DNA of 64,000 bases from Ancylobacter pratisalsi (GTDB taxonomy: Bacteria > Pseudomonadota > Alphaproteobacteria > Rhizobiales > Xanthobacteraceae). The notes beneath the pieces were generated by a model. That model had not been told where the DNA came from. It saw only the letters and a list, made by a program, of their open reading frames with translations, and did not search any database. Shown in pieces: positions 29,320 through 40,583 of this stretch. Within the stretch, counting starts at the first letter, position 1. Each line of letters opens with the position of its first letter. The stretch lies in NCBI RefSeq assembly GCF_010669125.1, contig NZ_CP048630.1:4212001-4276000 (forward strand), given 5' to 3'. The position numbers were made by a program, and so were the translations under genes.

Positions 29320-29928
29320 TCAGGCGGCCCGCGAGCGGCGCGGACCGGAATTCCACGCCCGCGCCAGGTCGAGGAAGTTCTTCAGGATCGTGTGCCCGTG
29401 CTCCGAGGCGATGCTCTCGGGATGGAACTGGACGCCGTGCACCGGCAGTTCCTTGTGAGACAGCCCCATGACCAGCCCGTCATCGGTCTCGGCGGTGATG
29501 GCGAGCGCGGGCGGCAGGGTCTCGCGCCGCACGATGAGCGAATGGTAGCGCGTGGCCTTGAACGGCCCATTGATGCCGCGGAACACGCCTTCGCCGCGAT
29601 GGCGGACGTCGGAAAGCTTGCCGTGCAGCGGCAGCGGCGCGCGGATCACCTCGCCGCCGAAGACCTGGCCGATGGCCTGATGGCCAAGGCACACGCCGAA
29701 CACCGGCACGCCCTCATTGGCCGCTCGCCCGATCAGGTCCAGGCAGATGCCCGCCTCGTTCGGCGTTGCCGGGCCGGGAGAAATGACGATGGCTTCCGGC
29801 TTCAGCGCCAGTGCCTCGTCCACTGTGAGGGTGTCGTTGCGGCGTACATCCACCTCGGCGCCGAGCCCGCCGATATAGTGGACCAGGTTCCAGGTGAAGC
29901 TGTCGTAATTGTCGACAAGAAGGATCAT
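29320..29928 (-). CDS. trpG: Anthranilate synthase glutamine amidotransferase subunit
   Basis: Class I glutaminase supplying ammonia to TrpE; in some bacteria it is shared with p-aminobenzoate synthase. 202 residues. The triad is visible: Cys in [12 protein letters not shown], and His/Glu in [14 protein letters not shown]. The N-terminus [18 protein letters not shown] and [12 protein letters not shown] are typical. Separate trpE and trpG genes (rather than the fused trpEG of Sinorhizobium and Brucella) agree with a Bradyrhizobium/Xanthobacter-like lineage. A 162-base gap, with nothing recognised in it, separates it from trpE. Confidence 0.96.
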   Translation of the reverse strand: MILLVDNYDSFTWNLVHYIGGLGAEVDVRRNDTLTVDEALALKPEAIVISPGPATPNEAGICLDLIGRAANEGVPVFGVCLGHQAIGQVFGGEVIRAPLPLHGKLSDVRHRGEGVFRGINGPFKATRYHSLIVRRETLPPALAITAETDDGLVMGLSHKELPVHGVQFHPESIASEHGHTILKNFLDLARAWNSGPRRSRAA

Positions 29929-30090
29929 CGCGCGTCCATCCGCCGGTCTTGGGCCGGCATCAAAAGCTCTAGGGTGTTGACCGACGCCGGGTCAAGCCGC
30001 GCGGTCGTCTCGACCGGGCTCGCCCTGCGCCGGGCGGCGAGGAAACGTGTCGCCGGCTTCACCATCGCTCGTGACGGACGTGCGCCATCC

Positions 30091-31605
30091 TCATTGCCCC
30101 CTGCTGGCGCGGGCGGCGAAACGCACCGCTTCCTCGCCGGCGCGGAACAGCGCCTTGGCCTTGTTCACGCATTCCTGCAGCTCGCTCTCAGGCACCGAGT
30201 CGTAGACGATGCCCGCGCCGGCCTGCACATGCATCTGGCCGTCCTTCACCACGGCAGTGCGCAGCACGATGCAGGTGTCCATCTCGTCATCGGCGCCGAA
30301 ATAGCCGATCGCCCCGGCATAGATTCCGCGTTTGTCACGCTCCAGCTCGTCGATGATCTCCATCGCACGCACCTTTGGCGCGCCTGACACCGTGCCGGCC
30401 GGAAAGCCGGCGGCGAGTGCGTCCAGCGCGTCATGGCGGGGGTCGATGTCGCCCTCGACATTGGAGACGATGTGCATCACCTGGCTGTAGCGCTCGATGA
30501 AGAAGCTGTCGGTGACATGCACCGACCCGATCTTCGAGACGCGGCCGACATCGTTGCGGCCGAGATCCAGCAGCATGAGATGCTCGGCGCGCTCCTTCGG
30601 ATCGGCGAGCAGCTCCTCTTCGAGCGCTTTGTCCTCGTGGGGCGTGGCGCCGCGCCGGCGGGTGCCGGCGATGGGACGGATGGTGACGGTCTCGCCACGC
30701 AGCCGGACCAGTATTTCGGGACTGGAGCACACCAGCGCGAAGCCGCCGAAGTTGAAATAGACCAGGAACGGCGCCGGATTGATCCGCCGCAGTGCGCGGT
30801 AGAGCGAGAACGGCGGCAGGGTGAAGGGCGCGTCGAAGCGCTGGGACAGCACCACCTGGAAGATGTCACCGGCGCGGATGTACTCCTTCGCCCGCTCGAC
30901 CATGGCGAGATACGTCTCCGGCGCCGTGTTGGACACCGGCTCCACCGCCTGATGGAACGCATCTTCCGCCGCCAGGTTCGGCAATGCGCTGTCCAGCGCG
31001 GCAACGACCGCGTCCAGTCGCTCGCGTGCGGCTTCATGCGCCACCGATGCGCTGATGCCGGGTTGCGGGCGCACGGGGGTCACCACGGTGATCTCGTCGC
31101 GCACTGCGTCGAACACGACCATCACGGTCGGCCGCACGAAGATCGCGTCCGGCACACCGAAGATGTCCGGCTTGGGCTGCGGCAGGCGCTCCATCTGGCG
31201 GACCATGTCGTAGCCCAGATAGCCGAACACGCCCGCCGCCATCGGCGGCGAGCCCACCGGCAGGTGAATGCGCGATTCCGCGACCAGCTTGCGCAGCGAG
31301 ATCAGCGGCTTGTCGGGGCAGGGCTCGAACCGGTCCGGCGCCCGCGCGGCGTGGCGGTTGATCTCGGCCGCATCGCCGTGGCAGCGCCAGATGATGTCCG
31401 GCTCGATGCCGATCATGGAGTAGCGCCCCCGCGTGGCGCCCCCTTCCACCGATTCGAGCAGGAAGCTGTTGGGCTTCTCGCCGGCGATCTTCAGGAAGGC
31501 GGAGACCGGGGTCTCCAGGTCGGCGATCAGCGTGGTCGTCAGCACCTGGGCCTCGCCGCGCTCATAGGCGGCGGCGAAGTCCGCGACGTCAGGGTGGGTC
31601 TGCAT
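30091..31605 (-). CDS. trpE: Anthranilate synthase component I
   Basis: Aminates chorismate and eliminates pyruvate to give anthranilate. 504 residues. The N-terminal regulatory part has the LLES motif (FLLESVEGGATRGRYS) of the tryptophan feedback site; the chorismate-binding domain shows EYIRAGDIFQVVLSQRF, PIAGTRRRGATP, DLGRNDVGRVSKIG, GAPKVRAMEIIDELE, GIYAGAIGYFG and VQAGAGIVYDSVPE. It starts only 12 bases after the ppiD stop, leaving no space for a leader peptide of its own. Confidence 0.97.
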   Translation of the reverse strand: MQTHPDVADFAAAYERGEAQVLTTTLIADLETPVSAFLKIAGEKPNSFLLESVEGGATRGRYSMIGIEPDIIWRCHGDAAEINRHAARAPDRFEPCPDKPLISLRKLVAESRIHLPVGSPPMAAGVFGYLGYDMVRQMERLPQPKPDIFGVPDAIFVRPTVMVVFDAVRDEITVVTPVRPQPGISASVAHEAARERLDAVVAALDSALPNLAAEDAFHQAVEPVSNTAPETYLAMVERAKEYIRAGDIFQVVLSQRFDAPFTLPPFSLYRALRRINPAPFLVYFNFGGFALVCSSPEILVRLRGETVTIRPIAGTRRRGATPHEDKALEEELLADPKERAEHLMLLDLGRNDVGRVSKIGSVHVTDSFFIERYSQVMHIVSNVEGDIDPRHDALDALAAGFPAGTVSGAPKVRAMEIIDELERDKRGIYAGAIGYFGADDEMDTCIVLRTAVVKDGQMHVQAGAGIVYDSVPESELQECVNKAKALFRAGEEAVRFAARASRGQ

Positions 31606-31617
31606 GGTCGCGGTCCC

Positions 31618-33519
31618 TCAGTTGACCGCGTCCGCGCCGACGATCTGGTCAAGCGCCGTCCGGTTGATCTTGGCACCCAGCTCGGACTGGAGCGCGACGA
31701 GATATTCGGTCATCAGGTCGTTTTCCAGGCCCTGCCGGATGTCGGACATCAGGCGCTCGTTGGGAGTCGCGTTGCTGGGCACGTTGACGCTCAGCACATT
31801 GAACAGGATCCGGCTGTCGCCGCCCTCCGCAAGCGCGCTGCCGACGCCGCCATTGGGGGTGTCGAACACGGCGTTGAGGATTTCCTGCGGCACGCCATCG
31901 GCGGCGCGCCCGCGCTTCAGGCCATTGGCGGCGCGCAGTTCGAGCCCGGCATCGGTCACCGCGATGCCGAAGGAGGTGCCGGCGGCAACCTTGGCCTTGA
32001 TGTCCTCGGCCATCTTGTCCAGCGCCTCGGAGGCCTTGTCCTGCTTCCAGCGCTCCAGCACCAGCGGCTTGGCCTGCTCGAAGGTGCGGTCGGCCGGCGG
32101 AGTGATGGCCTCCACCTCGTACCATACATAGCCGCCCGGCTGGCCCGCGTTCTGCGGAAGCTGCACGGGGTCGTTGTCGACATCGACGTCGGAGGCGAAG
32201 GCCCCGCGCAGAACGTCGCTGCGGCCGGGAATGGTGGGGATCGTCGCGTTGTCGGGAGTGCGGCCCTGGATGTCGGTGTCGACGGTCACCAGCGGGAGGC
32301 CGACCTTGGTCGCGATCTCGGAGAGCTGGGCGCCGCTGGCGCGTTCATCCTCGATCTCGTCGTACTTCTGGCCGACCATGCGGTTGGCGGCGTCGAGCTG
32401 CAGCTTGGCGCGGATCTGCGCGGCGACCTCGCTGAGCGGACGGACATTGGCCGGGGTCACGGCGCCGACATGGACGATCACCGGGCCGAAACGGCCCTCG
32501 ACCACGCCGCTGGTGCCGTCGGGCGCCAGCGAGAACGCGGCATCGGCGATGCTCGGGTCGATGATGTCCGAACGAGTGATGTTCCCCAGATCGATATCCT
32601 TGTCCGCCAGCTTGCGATCGGCCGCGATGTCCGCAAACGACGTGCCGGCGGCGATACGCGCCGCCGCGGCCTTGGCTTCCTCGTCATTGGGGAAGACGAT
32701 CTGCTGGACAACGCGGCGTTCCGGCGTGCCGTAGGACGAGAGGTTGGCGTCATAGGCCGCCTGAACTTCGGCATCGGTCACGGTCTGCGCGGCGGCGATG
32801 GACTGCGGCGTCAGCGCCAGAACCTCGATCTTGCGGTACTCGGGCGCCTTGAAGGCGACCTTGCGGGCCTCGAAGAAGCTGCGCAGTTCCTCGTCCGTCG
32901 GGTCAGCGGCGGCGGGCAGGGCGGCGGTGGTCAGCATGGCGTAGTTGACCGAGCGCTCCTCACTCTCGAATCGGGTCGCGGCGTCCTTGAGAACCTGCGG
33001 GATCTCGACCCCGCCGCCGAGCGACTGGATGAGCTGCTGGCGCAGAGCCAGCCCGCGTTCGGCCTGGACGAAGCGGGCCTCGGTGAAGTTGTTGGCGCGC
33101 AGCAGCCGGGCGAAATAGGCCGGGTCGAACTGGCCGGACGGGCCGTGGAACGCCGGGTTGTCCTGCACGCGCTGGGCGATCTCGGCGTCGGAGAGGGCGA
33201 GGCCCAGCCGGCGGGCCTCGTCATCGAGGGCGGCCTCGGCGAGCCGCTCGTTGAGAACCTGGTCGGGAATGCCGAGCGCACGGGCCTGGTCGGGTGTCAG
33301 GCCGCGCTTGAGCTGCTGGCTGATCTGCTGGAGCCGCTGCTGATAAAGCTCGCGGAACTCGGGCACGGTGATCTCGGAATCCCCGATGGTGGCCAGTGTC
33401 TGGCTGCCGAATCCACGGAACACATCCGCGATGCCCCATATGCCGAAACTCACGATGAGGAGGGCCATGAGGATCTTGGCGACGATTCCGGAAGCGCTCT
33501 TGCGCAGGGTCTGCAGCAT
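31618..33519 (-). CDS. ppiD: Membrane-anchored peptidyl-prolyl isomerase / chaperone (PpiD-like, SurA_N domain)
   Basis: Periplasmic folding factor anchored in the inner membrane. 633 residues: one N-terminal membrane helix (ILMALLIVSFGIWGIADVF), a SurA_N-type chaperone region (about 35-200, with ELYQQRLQQISQQLKRGLT), a parvulin domain (about 250-370; RRVVQQIVFPNDEEAKAAAARI, GTSFADIAADRK, DIDLGNITRSDI, AAFSLAPDGTSGVVEGRFG) and a second long C-terminal chaperone-like region. Length and architecture match PpiD (623 in E. coli). It is divergent from tpiA and heads the trpE transcription unit. Confidence 0.93.
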   Translation of the reverse strand: MLQTLRKSASGIVAKILMALLIVSFGIWGIADVFRGFGSQTLATIGDSEITVPEFRELYQQRLQQISQQLKRGLTPDQARALGIPDQVLNERLAEAALDDEARRLGLALSDAEIAQRVQDNPAFHGPSGQFDPAYFARLLRANNFTEARFVQAERGLALRQQLIQSLGGGVEIPQVLKDAATRFESEERSVNYAMLTTAALPAAADPTDEELRSFFEARKVAFKAPEYRKIEVLALTPQSIAAAQTVTDAEVQAAYDANLSSYGTPERRVVQQIVFPNDEEAKAAAARIAAGTSFADIAADRKLADKDIDLGNITRSDIIDPSIADAAFSLAPDGTSGVVEGRFGPVIVHVGAVTPANVRPLSEVAAQIRAKLQLDAANRMVGQKYDEIEDERASGAQLSEIATKVGLPLVTVDTDIQGRTPDNATIPTIPGRSDVLRGAFASDVDVDNDPVQLPQNAGQPGGYVWYEVEAITPPADRTFEQAKPLVLERWKQDKASEALDKMAEDIKAKVAAGTSFGIAVTDAGLELRAANGLKRGRAADGVPQEILNAVFDTPNGGVGSALAEGGDSRILFNVLSVNVPSNATPNERLMSDIRQGLENDLMTEYLVALQSELGAKINRTALDQIVGADAVN

Positions 33520-33708
33520 CTTGTTTCTCGTTGGCGGGCGCTGGAAAGGGAGCTGGCGCGCGAAAGGCGCGCATCATAGGGACCGCTCCGGCAGGCCGCA
33601 ATGTCGCATGCGCCGTCATTTGCCGATGTTGGCGGGGTCTGTTACCCGAAGGTCAGCCTGTTCTGAGGTATTGATGGTCATATTCAAGGTGTAGGAGCGT
33701 AAATCGGC

Positions 33709-34464
33709 ATGACGAAGCGTCGCCCCCTGGTCGCTGGCAACTGGAAGATGAACGGCCTGAAGGCCTCTGTCCCGGAATTCGGGCGCATCGTCGATGGTTG
33801 CGACGCGTCGCTCGTCGCCAAGCTCGACCTGATGGTCTGCCCGCCGGCCACCCTGCTCGCGGCATTGGCGGCCGCCGCGCCCGGTTCGCCGGTCAGCCTG
33901 GGCGGACAGGATTGCCACACCGACGCCAGCGGAGCGCATACGGGCGACATATCCGCGGAGATGCTGGCCGATGCCGGCGCGAGCGCGGTGATCGTGGGGC
34001 ACTCCGAGCGCCGCGCCGATCATGGCGAAAGCGACGCCGAGGTGCGGGCCAAGGCCGAGGCCGCGCGCCGCGCCGGGCTGGTCGCCATCATCTGCGTCGG
34101 CGAGAGCCGTGAGGAGCGCGAGGCCGGCAAGGCGCTGGACATCGTGCGGAGCCAGCTCGCCGGCTCGGTGCCCGAGGGCGCCACGGGCGAGGGGGTCGTT
34201 ATCGCTTATGAGCCGATCTGGGCCATCGGCACCGGTCTCACCCCGACCACGACAGACATCGCGCAGATGCATGGCGCGATGCGCGAGGTGCTGACCGCGC
34301 GCTTCGGCAAGGAAGGCGAGCGGATGCGCCTGCTCTATGGCGGCTCGGTGAAGCCGGAGAATGCGCGGGAGATCCTCGCCGTTCCCGATGTCGACGGCGC
34401 TCTCGTCGGCGGTGCCAGCCTGAAGGCCGAGTCTTTTCTCGGCATCGCGCGCGCCTATCTATAG
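33709..34464 (+). CDS. tpiA: Triose-phosphate isomerase
   Basis: Interconverts dihydroxyacetone phosphate and glyceraldehyde 3-phosphate. 251 residues. Lys in AGNWKMNG, the His electrophile in [14 protein letters not shown], the general base in [14 protein letters not shown] with the mobile loop, and the phosphate-binding [15 protein letters not shown] are all intact. The ATG at 33709 follows an AGGAG about 12 bases away. It is divergent from ppiD; the 189-base gap holds both promoters. Confidence 0.97.
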   Translation: MTKRRPLVAGNWKMNGLKASVPEFGRIVDGCDASLVAKLDLMVCPPATLLAALAAAAPGSPVSLGGQDCHTDASGAHTGDISAEMLADAGASAVIVGHSERRADHGESDAEVRAKAEAARRAGLVAIICVGESREEREAGKALDIVRSQLAGSVPEGATGEGVVIAYEPIWAIGTGLTPTTTDIAQMHGAMREVLTARFGKEGERMRLLYGGSVKPENAREILAVPDVDGALVGGASLKAESFLGIARAYL

Positions 34465-34595
34465 AGACAGCGATAAACACCCTCTTTCGATACCTTGTCG
34501 CCGGGTGCTGGAAACGCCCGGCGCAATCGTGTAGGAACGCGCCAACGTTCGCGGTGGGCCGGGCCGTCCCGCCGCCTATTCCTTGAAGGCATAAG

Positions 34596-34985
34596 ATGCA
34601 GACCGTACTCATCGTCATCCATCTCATGGTGGTGCTCGCCCTTATCGGCGTGGTTCTGATCCAGCGCTCCGAAGGCGGCGGGCTCGGCATCGGTGGGGGG
34701 AGCGGCGGCGGTGGTGGCGGCGGCGGCTTCTTCAGCGCACGCGGCACCGCGAATGTGCTGACCCGCGCCACCGCGATCCTTGCGGCGCTGTTCTTCGTCA
34801 CCAGCCTCTCCCTCACCGTTATGGCGAGCTGGGGCCGGGGTCCGGCGACGATTTTCACGGCACCCGCCACCACGCCCGCCGCCCCTGGCGCGCCGGCTCC
34901 GGGTGGTTCCGTGCTCGACCAGCTTCAGGGCGCGCAGCCCGCACCTTCGGCGCCGGCCGTTCCGCAGGTTCCGCAGTCGCAGTGA
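34596..34985 (+). CDS. secG: Preprotein translocase subunit SecG
   Basis: Accessory two-helix subunit of the SecYEG channel. 129 residues: helix 1 (VLIVIHLMVVLALIGVVLIQ), the conserved QRSEGGGLG segment, an unusually pure Gly run followed by FFSARGTANVLTRATAIL, and helix 2 (ALFFVTSLSLTVMAS). The C-terminal about 40 residues are a Pro/Ala/Gln-rich tail without homology value. E. coli SecG has 110 residues. It lies between tpiA and pyrG, as in other Hyphomicrobiales. Confidence 0.95.
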   Translation: MQTVLIVIHLMVVLALIGVVLIQRSEGGGLGIGGGSGGGGGGGGFFSARGTANVLTRATAILAALFFVTSLSLTVMASWGRGPATIFTAPATTPAAPGAPAPGGSVLDQLQGAQPAPSAPAVPQVPQSQ

Positions 34986-34990
34986 TGATG

Positions 34991-35071
34991 CGCGGCTTCC
35001 GAGCCGCGTAGAGCTTACCCACAGGCGAGAGGTCTCCGTCATGCGCGGAGCTCTCGCCGAATCGTTTTTTT
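34991..35071 (+). terminator. Tandem hairpins and T-run between secG and pyrG
   Basis: Hairpin 1 is CGCGGCT-TCCG-AGCCGCG (34991-35008). Hairpin 2 has arms GGCGAGAG and CTCTCGCC (35024-35031, 35051-35058) with an inner TCCG/CGGA pairing. A run of seven T (35065-35071) follows six bases after hairpin 2, 20 bases before pyrG. It could terminate secG transcripts or act as an attenuator for pyrG; the spacing from stem to T-run is longer than ideal. Confidence 0.5.
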
Positions 35072-35079
35072 GCAGTTAG

Positions 35080-36720
<1,641 letters not shown>

Positions 36721-36748
36721 TTTCCAAGATCCGCCCAGGGAGGCGCCT

Positions 36749-37627
36749 GTGATCCGAGGTCTCGACCATGTGGTTCATGTCGTGCGGGATCTCGATGCGG
36801 CGGGTGAGCTGTACGACATGCTCGGCTTCACCGTCGGCAGCCGTAACCGCCATCCCTGGGGCACGCATAACCGGCTGATCCAGCTGCCGGGCTTCTTCAT
36901 CGAGCTGCTCGAAGTCGCCGATCCCGAGGCCATTCCTCCCCACGAGGAAGGGCGCTTTTCCTTCGGCGCCTTCAATCGCGACTTCATTGGTGAGGTCGGC
37001 GAGGGTCTTTCTATGCTGGTGCTGGAAGGACGGGACCCGGTCATCGACAAGGAGGAGTTCGACCTCGCCGGCGTCGGTGGGTTCGAGATCTTCGATTTTG
37101 CGCGCATGGGCAAGCGGCCCGATGGTTCGGATGTCGAGGTGGCGTTCTCGCTCGCCTATGCACGCGAGATGGCCTCGCCCCATACCGGTTTCTTCACCTG
37201 CCTGCAGAGGCGGCCGGAGAACTTCTGGGCTCCGGACCTTCAGCGCCACATGAACGGGGTGACCGACATTATCGGCGTGGTGCTCACCGCCGCCGACCCG
37301 GCCGCCCATGTCGACTTCCTCTCGGTCTTTGTCGGCGCCGATCTTCGGCGCGCGGTGGATGGCTGGTACGTCGTGAACACGCCGCGCGGGGCCGTCGACC
37401 TGATGAGCCACGACCTGTTTGCCGAGCGCTTCGGCTTCCCCGCGCCTGCCGAGGCCGGGCTGCGGCTTGGGGCGATGCGCTTTGCCGTGGCCGACATGGA
37501 CAAGACCCAGCGGCGTCTTTCCTCCTCGCGCATGGCGGTGGAGGAAATTGAGGACGTGATGGTGGTGGGTCCGCGCGCCGCGCTCGGTGCGACGCTGGTG
37601 TTCGAGCTGGCCGCCCAGCCGGACTGA
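36749..37627 (+). CDS. VOC/glyoxalase-like domain protein
   Basis: 292-residue protein of the vicinal-oxygen-chelate superfamily (glyoxalase-like domain type). The N-terminal betaalphabetabetabeta unit begins MIRGLDHVVHVVRDLDAAGELYDMLGF with a metal-ligand His; IQLPGFFIELLEV follows. A second module has HMNGVTDIIGVVLTAADPAAH with a candidate His, and AMRFAVADMDKTQ. The substrate is not predictable. GTG at 36749 is used, with GGGAGG upstream. It follows pyrG by 28 bases, so it is probably cotranscribed, and ends at a strong terminator. In relatives a similar gene often lies here before kdsA, which is absent. Confidence 0.8.
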   Translation: MIRGLDHVVHVVRDLDAAGELYDMLGFTVGSRNRHPWGTHNRLIQLPGFFIELLEVADPEAIPPHEEGRFSFGAFNRDFIGEVGEGLSMLVLEGRDPVIDKEEFDLAGVGGFEIFDFARMGKRPDGSDVEVAFSLAYAREMASPHTGFFTCLQRRPENFWAPDLQRHMNGVTDIIGVVLTAADPAAHVDFLSVFVGADLRRAVDGWYVVNTPRGAVDLMSHDLFAERFGFPAPAEAGLRLGAMRFAVADMDKTQRRLSSSRMAVEEIEDVMVVGPRAALGATLVFELAAQPD

Positions 37628-37656
37628 ACGCGTCTATTCAGCCTAATAAAAAAGAC

Positions 37657-37684
37657 AAAGGCCCGGAATCACTTCCGGGCCTTT
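37657..37684. terminator. Bidirectional terminator after the VOC gene
   Basis: Perfect 12-bp stem AAAGGCCCGGAA / TTCCGGGCCTTT with loop TCAC, with T-rich sequence on the + side and AATAAAAAAG on the other, so that both converging transcripts (VOC protein and ndvB) meet a classical intrinsic terminator. Confidence 0.85.
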
Positions 37685-37710
37685 CTTCATATGCAGCCTC
37701 AAGCATGTGC

Positions 37711-40359
37711 TCAGGGCCGGATCTTCTCCGGCAGGATGGTCTGGCTGGCCGCTAGACGTCCCGGGATCAGCCCCAGCGCACGCTCGCGCATGGCCAGCCA
37801 GGGCGCGAAGGCGTTGAGAGCCGAGCCTTCCAGCCAGCCGATCACGGCGGCGGCGAGGAAGGGCAGGCTCTGGATCGCCAGCGCCAGGGCGAACAGGTCG
37901 ATCTCCACCACCGCGTGCCAGTTGGTCATACGCAGCGCGATGGCCGAGAGCAGCAGCCCGCCGCCGATCACCGCCTCCGGCAGTGCCGGGAAGGCACGCG
38001 CGGCGCCGGCGAGCCAGCTGCCCTTGGCGGTGCGGGCGAAGGCGAGGTCCTTGTAGCGGAAGCTGTCATAGACCGCCTTGGCGACGGTGAACTGCACCGC
38101 CATCGCCGCAAAGGCCGCGCCCAGCATGCGCACCGGCGTGGTGGCGACACGCAGCCGGTAGAGCGCGATGAAGTGCAGGATGTAGATACCGAAGCAGAAC
38201 AGGATCGGCAGGGTGAGGATGCGCTGGGGCACGGCGATGCCGAAGCCCAGCACAAACGGCACCCAGGCGAGGCTGAGGATCGCGACCAGCGCGCCCACGC
38301 TCTCCGATCCGAGCCAGCTTACCCAGCCGATGCTGAATTCGCGGCGCTGGGCGGCATTGAGGCGGGTGCCGCCGTTCGGCAGCATCCGGCGCCAGTGCTT
38401 GCGGATGATCTGCATGCCGCCATAGGCCCAGCGGTGGCGCTGCTTCTTGAACGAGGCGAAGTCGTCCGGCAGCAGGCCCCAGCCGTAGCGGGTGTTGGTG
38501 TACAGGCTCTTCCAGCCGCTCTCGACGATGGACAGGCCGAGATCGGTGTCCTCGCAGATCGTGTCGCTGGACCAGTCGCCGGCTTCCACCATGGCGGCGC
38601 GGCGCATCAGGCACATGGTGCCGTGCACGACGATGGCGTCGTGCTCGTTGCGCTGGACCATGCCGATGTCGAAGAACCCGGCATATTCGGTGTTCATCGC
38701 CTCGTGCATCAGGCTGCGGTTGGCGTCGCGGTGGTCCTGCGGCGCCTGCACGATGCCGACGGTGGGGTCCTCGAAGGCGGGCACGAGATCGTGCAGCCAG
38801 TTCGCGTCGACCACATAGTCGGCGTCGATCACGCCGATGACCTCGGCGTCGGGCGCGGTGTGCGTCATGGCCACGCGCAGCGCACCCGCCTTGAAGCCGG
38901 CAACCTTGGGCAGGTTGATGAACTTGAAGCGGTCGCCGAGCTCACGGCAATAGGCCTCGATCGGCTCCCAGAAGGCCGGGTCGGGCGTATTGTTGATGAT
39001 CACCAGGCACTCGAAGTTCGGCCAGTTCAGCCGGGCGACGCTGTCGAGCGTCTGCTTCAGCATCTCCGGCGGCTCCTTGTAGGCCGGAATATGGATCGAG
39101 ACCTTGGGCGTGCGCGCGGGCAGGGAGGTCGGGGTGGCGCGCAGCAGGCGGCGCGGGGTGCGGCCGAAGGCGATCGTCGCCAGTTCCTCGACGCGGTACA
39201 GCATCACCACCACAAGCGGCACCAGCAGCACAAGGCTGGCAATGAAAGTGACCTTGTTGCCGCCGACCACGTAATGCGTCAGCCAGTGGTCGGTGACGGT
39301 GGCGATCCACGCGCCGACCAGATTGGCGCCGGCGGCCATGATCACGGCCTGCGTCAGGGTCAGGCGGGCGAAGCGGAACACCGGGATCGAGAAGGCGATG
39401 CCCAGCAGCAACGCGATCGCGGCCGTGGCCGAATAGGTCGCGGGAACAATCGGGCCGGCGAGCGGGAATTTAAGCTCGCGGTTGGCGTCCAGAATGCCCC
39501 AGTACTGGCCGACGCTGCCTTCGAAGCTCTTCCACGGGGCGTCGAACGCCTCGATGAGATTGTACTCGATGCCGAGCGCGTCGGCGCGGGCGGCGAAGCT
39601 GCGGATGATCTTGGCCTGCTCCAGCTCGCCGGGAATGGCGGCGTCGCGGTTGTAGCCCGCGCTCGGCCAGCCGAACTCGGCGATCACGATGCGCTTGCCG
39701 GGATAGGCGGCGCGCAGGCGCTCATAGATGTTGATGGAGCGATCCACCACCTGGTCGTCCGGCACGCCCTCCCAGTAGGGCAGGATGTGCGCGGCGATGA
39801 AGTCGACCGCCGATACCAGCTCGGGATGATCCAGCCACACATCCCACGTCTCGCCGGTGGTTACCGGCACATTGGTCTGGCTCTTCACCTTGCGGATGAT
39901 GTCGATCAGCTGCTCGGGCGTGCGCTCGGCGCGCAGGATCGACTCGTTGCCGACCACGATGCCGGTAACGTTCGAATTCTTGCGAGCGGCGTCCAGCGCG
40001 TTGGCGATTTCGAGCTTGTTGCGCGTCTCGTCGGTGTCGATCCACGCACCGATCATCGCCTTCAGCCCGTCCTCGGCGGCGAAGTGGGCAACGTTTTCGA
40101 GCCCGCCGGTCGAGGCGTAGGTACGCACGGCCCTCGTATAAGGGGCGACGGCGTCGATATCAGCGCGGATCTGTGCGTCGGTGGTCGCCTGGCCCTTGTC
40201 GGGATTGGCGTCGCGCCCATACGGCGCGAACGACATGCTGGTGAATCGATCGGGGACGGAAGGAGCGGTTACCTCCTCCCGCATAGCCAGCCAGATAAAG
40301 GCATGCACGGACGTGACTACCGCAACCGCAGCGGCAGCGACACGAACAGCGGGACGCAT
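37711..40359 (-). CDS. ndvB: Beta-1,3-glucan synthase with GH17 and GT2 domains (NdvB-like)
   Basis: Bifunctional inner-membrane enzyme for periplasmic cyclic beta-(1,3)(1,6)-glucan, as in Bradyrhizobium NdvB. About 882 residues. After an N-terminal helix comes a GH17-type domain (about 40-305) with both catalytic Glu residues: Glu139 in VGNESILR and Glu228 in IAEFGWPSAG; such domains act as transglycosylases. Helices follow, then a processive GT2 domain (about 415-650): SIHIPAYKEPP, the DxD at 512-514 (DADYV), ED at 603-604 and QRHRW at 640-644. Several C-terminal membrane helices end the protein. ATG 40357-40359 (complement) is chosen over an upstream TTG; no strong ribosome-binding site is seen. 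Confidence 0.88.
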   Translation of the reverse strand: MRPAVRVAAAAVAVVTSVHAFIWLAMREEVTAPSVPDRFTSMSFAPYGRDANPDKGQATTDAQIRADIDAVAPYTRAVRTYASTGGLENVAHFAAEDGLKAMIGAWIDTDETRNKLEIANALDAARKNSNVTGIVVGNESILRAERTPEQLIDIIRKVKSQTNVPVTTGETWDVWLDHPELVSAVDFIAAHILPYWEGVPDDQVVDRSINIYERLRAAYPGKRIVIAEFGWPSAGYNRDAAIPGELEQAKIIRSFAARADALGIEYNLIEAFDAPWKSFEGSVGQYWGILDANRELKFPLAGPIVPATYSATAAIALLLGIAFSIPVFRFARLTLTQAVIMAAGANLVGAWIATVTDHWLTHYVVGGNKVTFIASLVLLVPLVVVMLYRVEELATIAFGRTPRRLLRATPTSLPARTPKVSIHIPAYKEPPEMLKQTLDSVARLNWPNFECLVIINNTPDPAFWEPIEAYCRELGDRFKFINLPKVAGFKAGALRVAMTHTAPDAEVIGVIDADYVVDANWLHDLVPAFEDPTVGIVQAPQDHRDANRSLMHEAMNTEYAGFFDIGMVQRNEHDAIVVHGTMCLMRRAAMVEAGDWSSDTICEDTDLGLSIVESGWKSLYTNTRYGWGLLPDDFASFKKQRHRWAYGGMQIIRKHWRRMLPNGGTRLNAAQRREFSIGWVSWLGSESVGALVAILSLAWVPFVLGFGIAVPQRILTLPILFCFGIYILHFIALYRLRVATTPVRMLGAAFAAMAVQFTVAKAVYDSFRYKDLAFARTAKGSWLAGAARAFPALPEAVIGGGLLLSAIALRMTNWHAVVEIDLFALALAIQSLPFLAAAVIGWLEGSALNAFAPWLAMRERALGLIPGRLAASQTILPEKIRP

Positions 40360-40583
40360 GAGCACAACCCACGGAAATGAGGAGGTAACGGGTGATCTAT
40401 AATCCAAATTTAACGCAGTTGCAGCACGAACTTGCAGCGTCGATGAGAGAAACGAATCACCTTGGCGAATCGCCCCTCCGACAACGCCGTCGCAGCCTCA
40501 ACGCATTGAATCCGGTGTTGGTTCCCGAAAAATGACAGCGCTCTGTGGCAGGGACGTGTCTCAACGTTGCCCTGTACATGATC

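Noticed and set aside
29929..30090. Possible trp leader peptide or attenuator between trpE and trpG
   Set aside because: No short frame with tandem Trp codons and no terminator-antiterminator pair with a T-run could be recognised in the 162 bases.
30433..33579. A 1,048-codon open frame on the + strand, antisense to trpE and ppiD
   Set aside because: It runs opposite two fully recognised genes, has no domain, and is rich in Gly, Arg, His, Asp and Val in the pattern of GC-rich antisense frames. It is a shadow.
37915..40380. An 821-codon open frame on the + strand, antisense to ndvB
   Set aside because: The minus strand encodes an intact GH17-GT2 synthase with all catalytic motifs; the + frame has no recognisable motif or membrane pattern.
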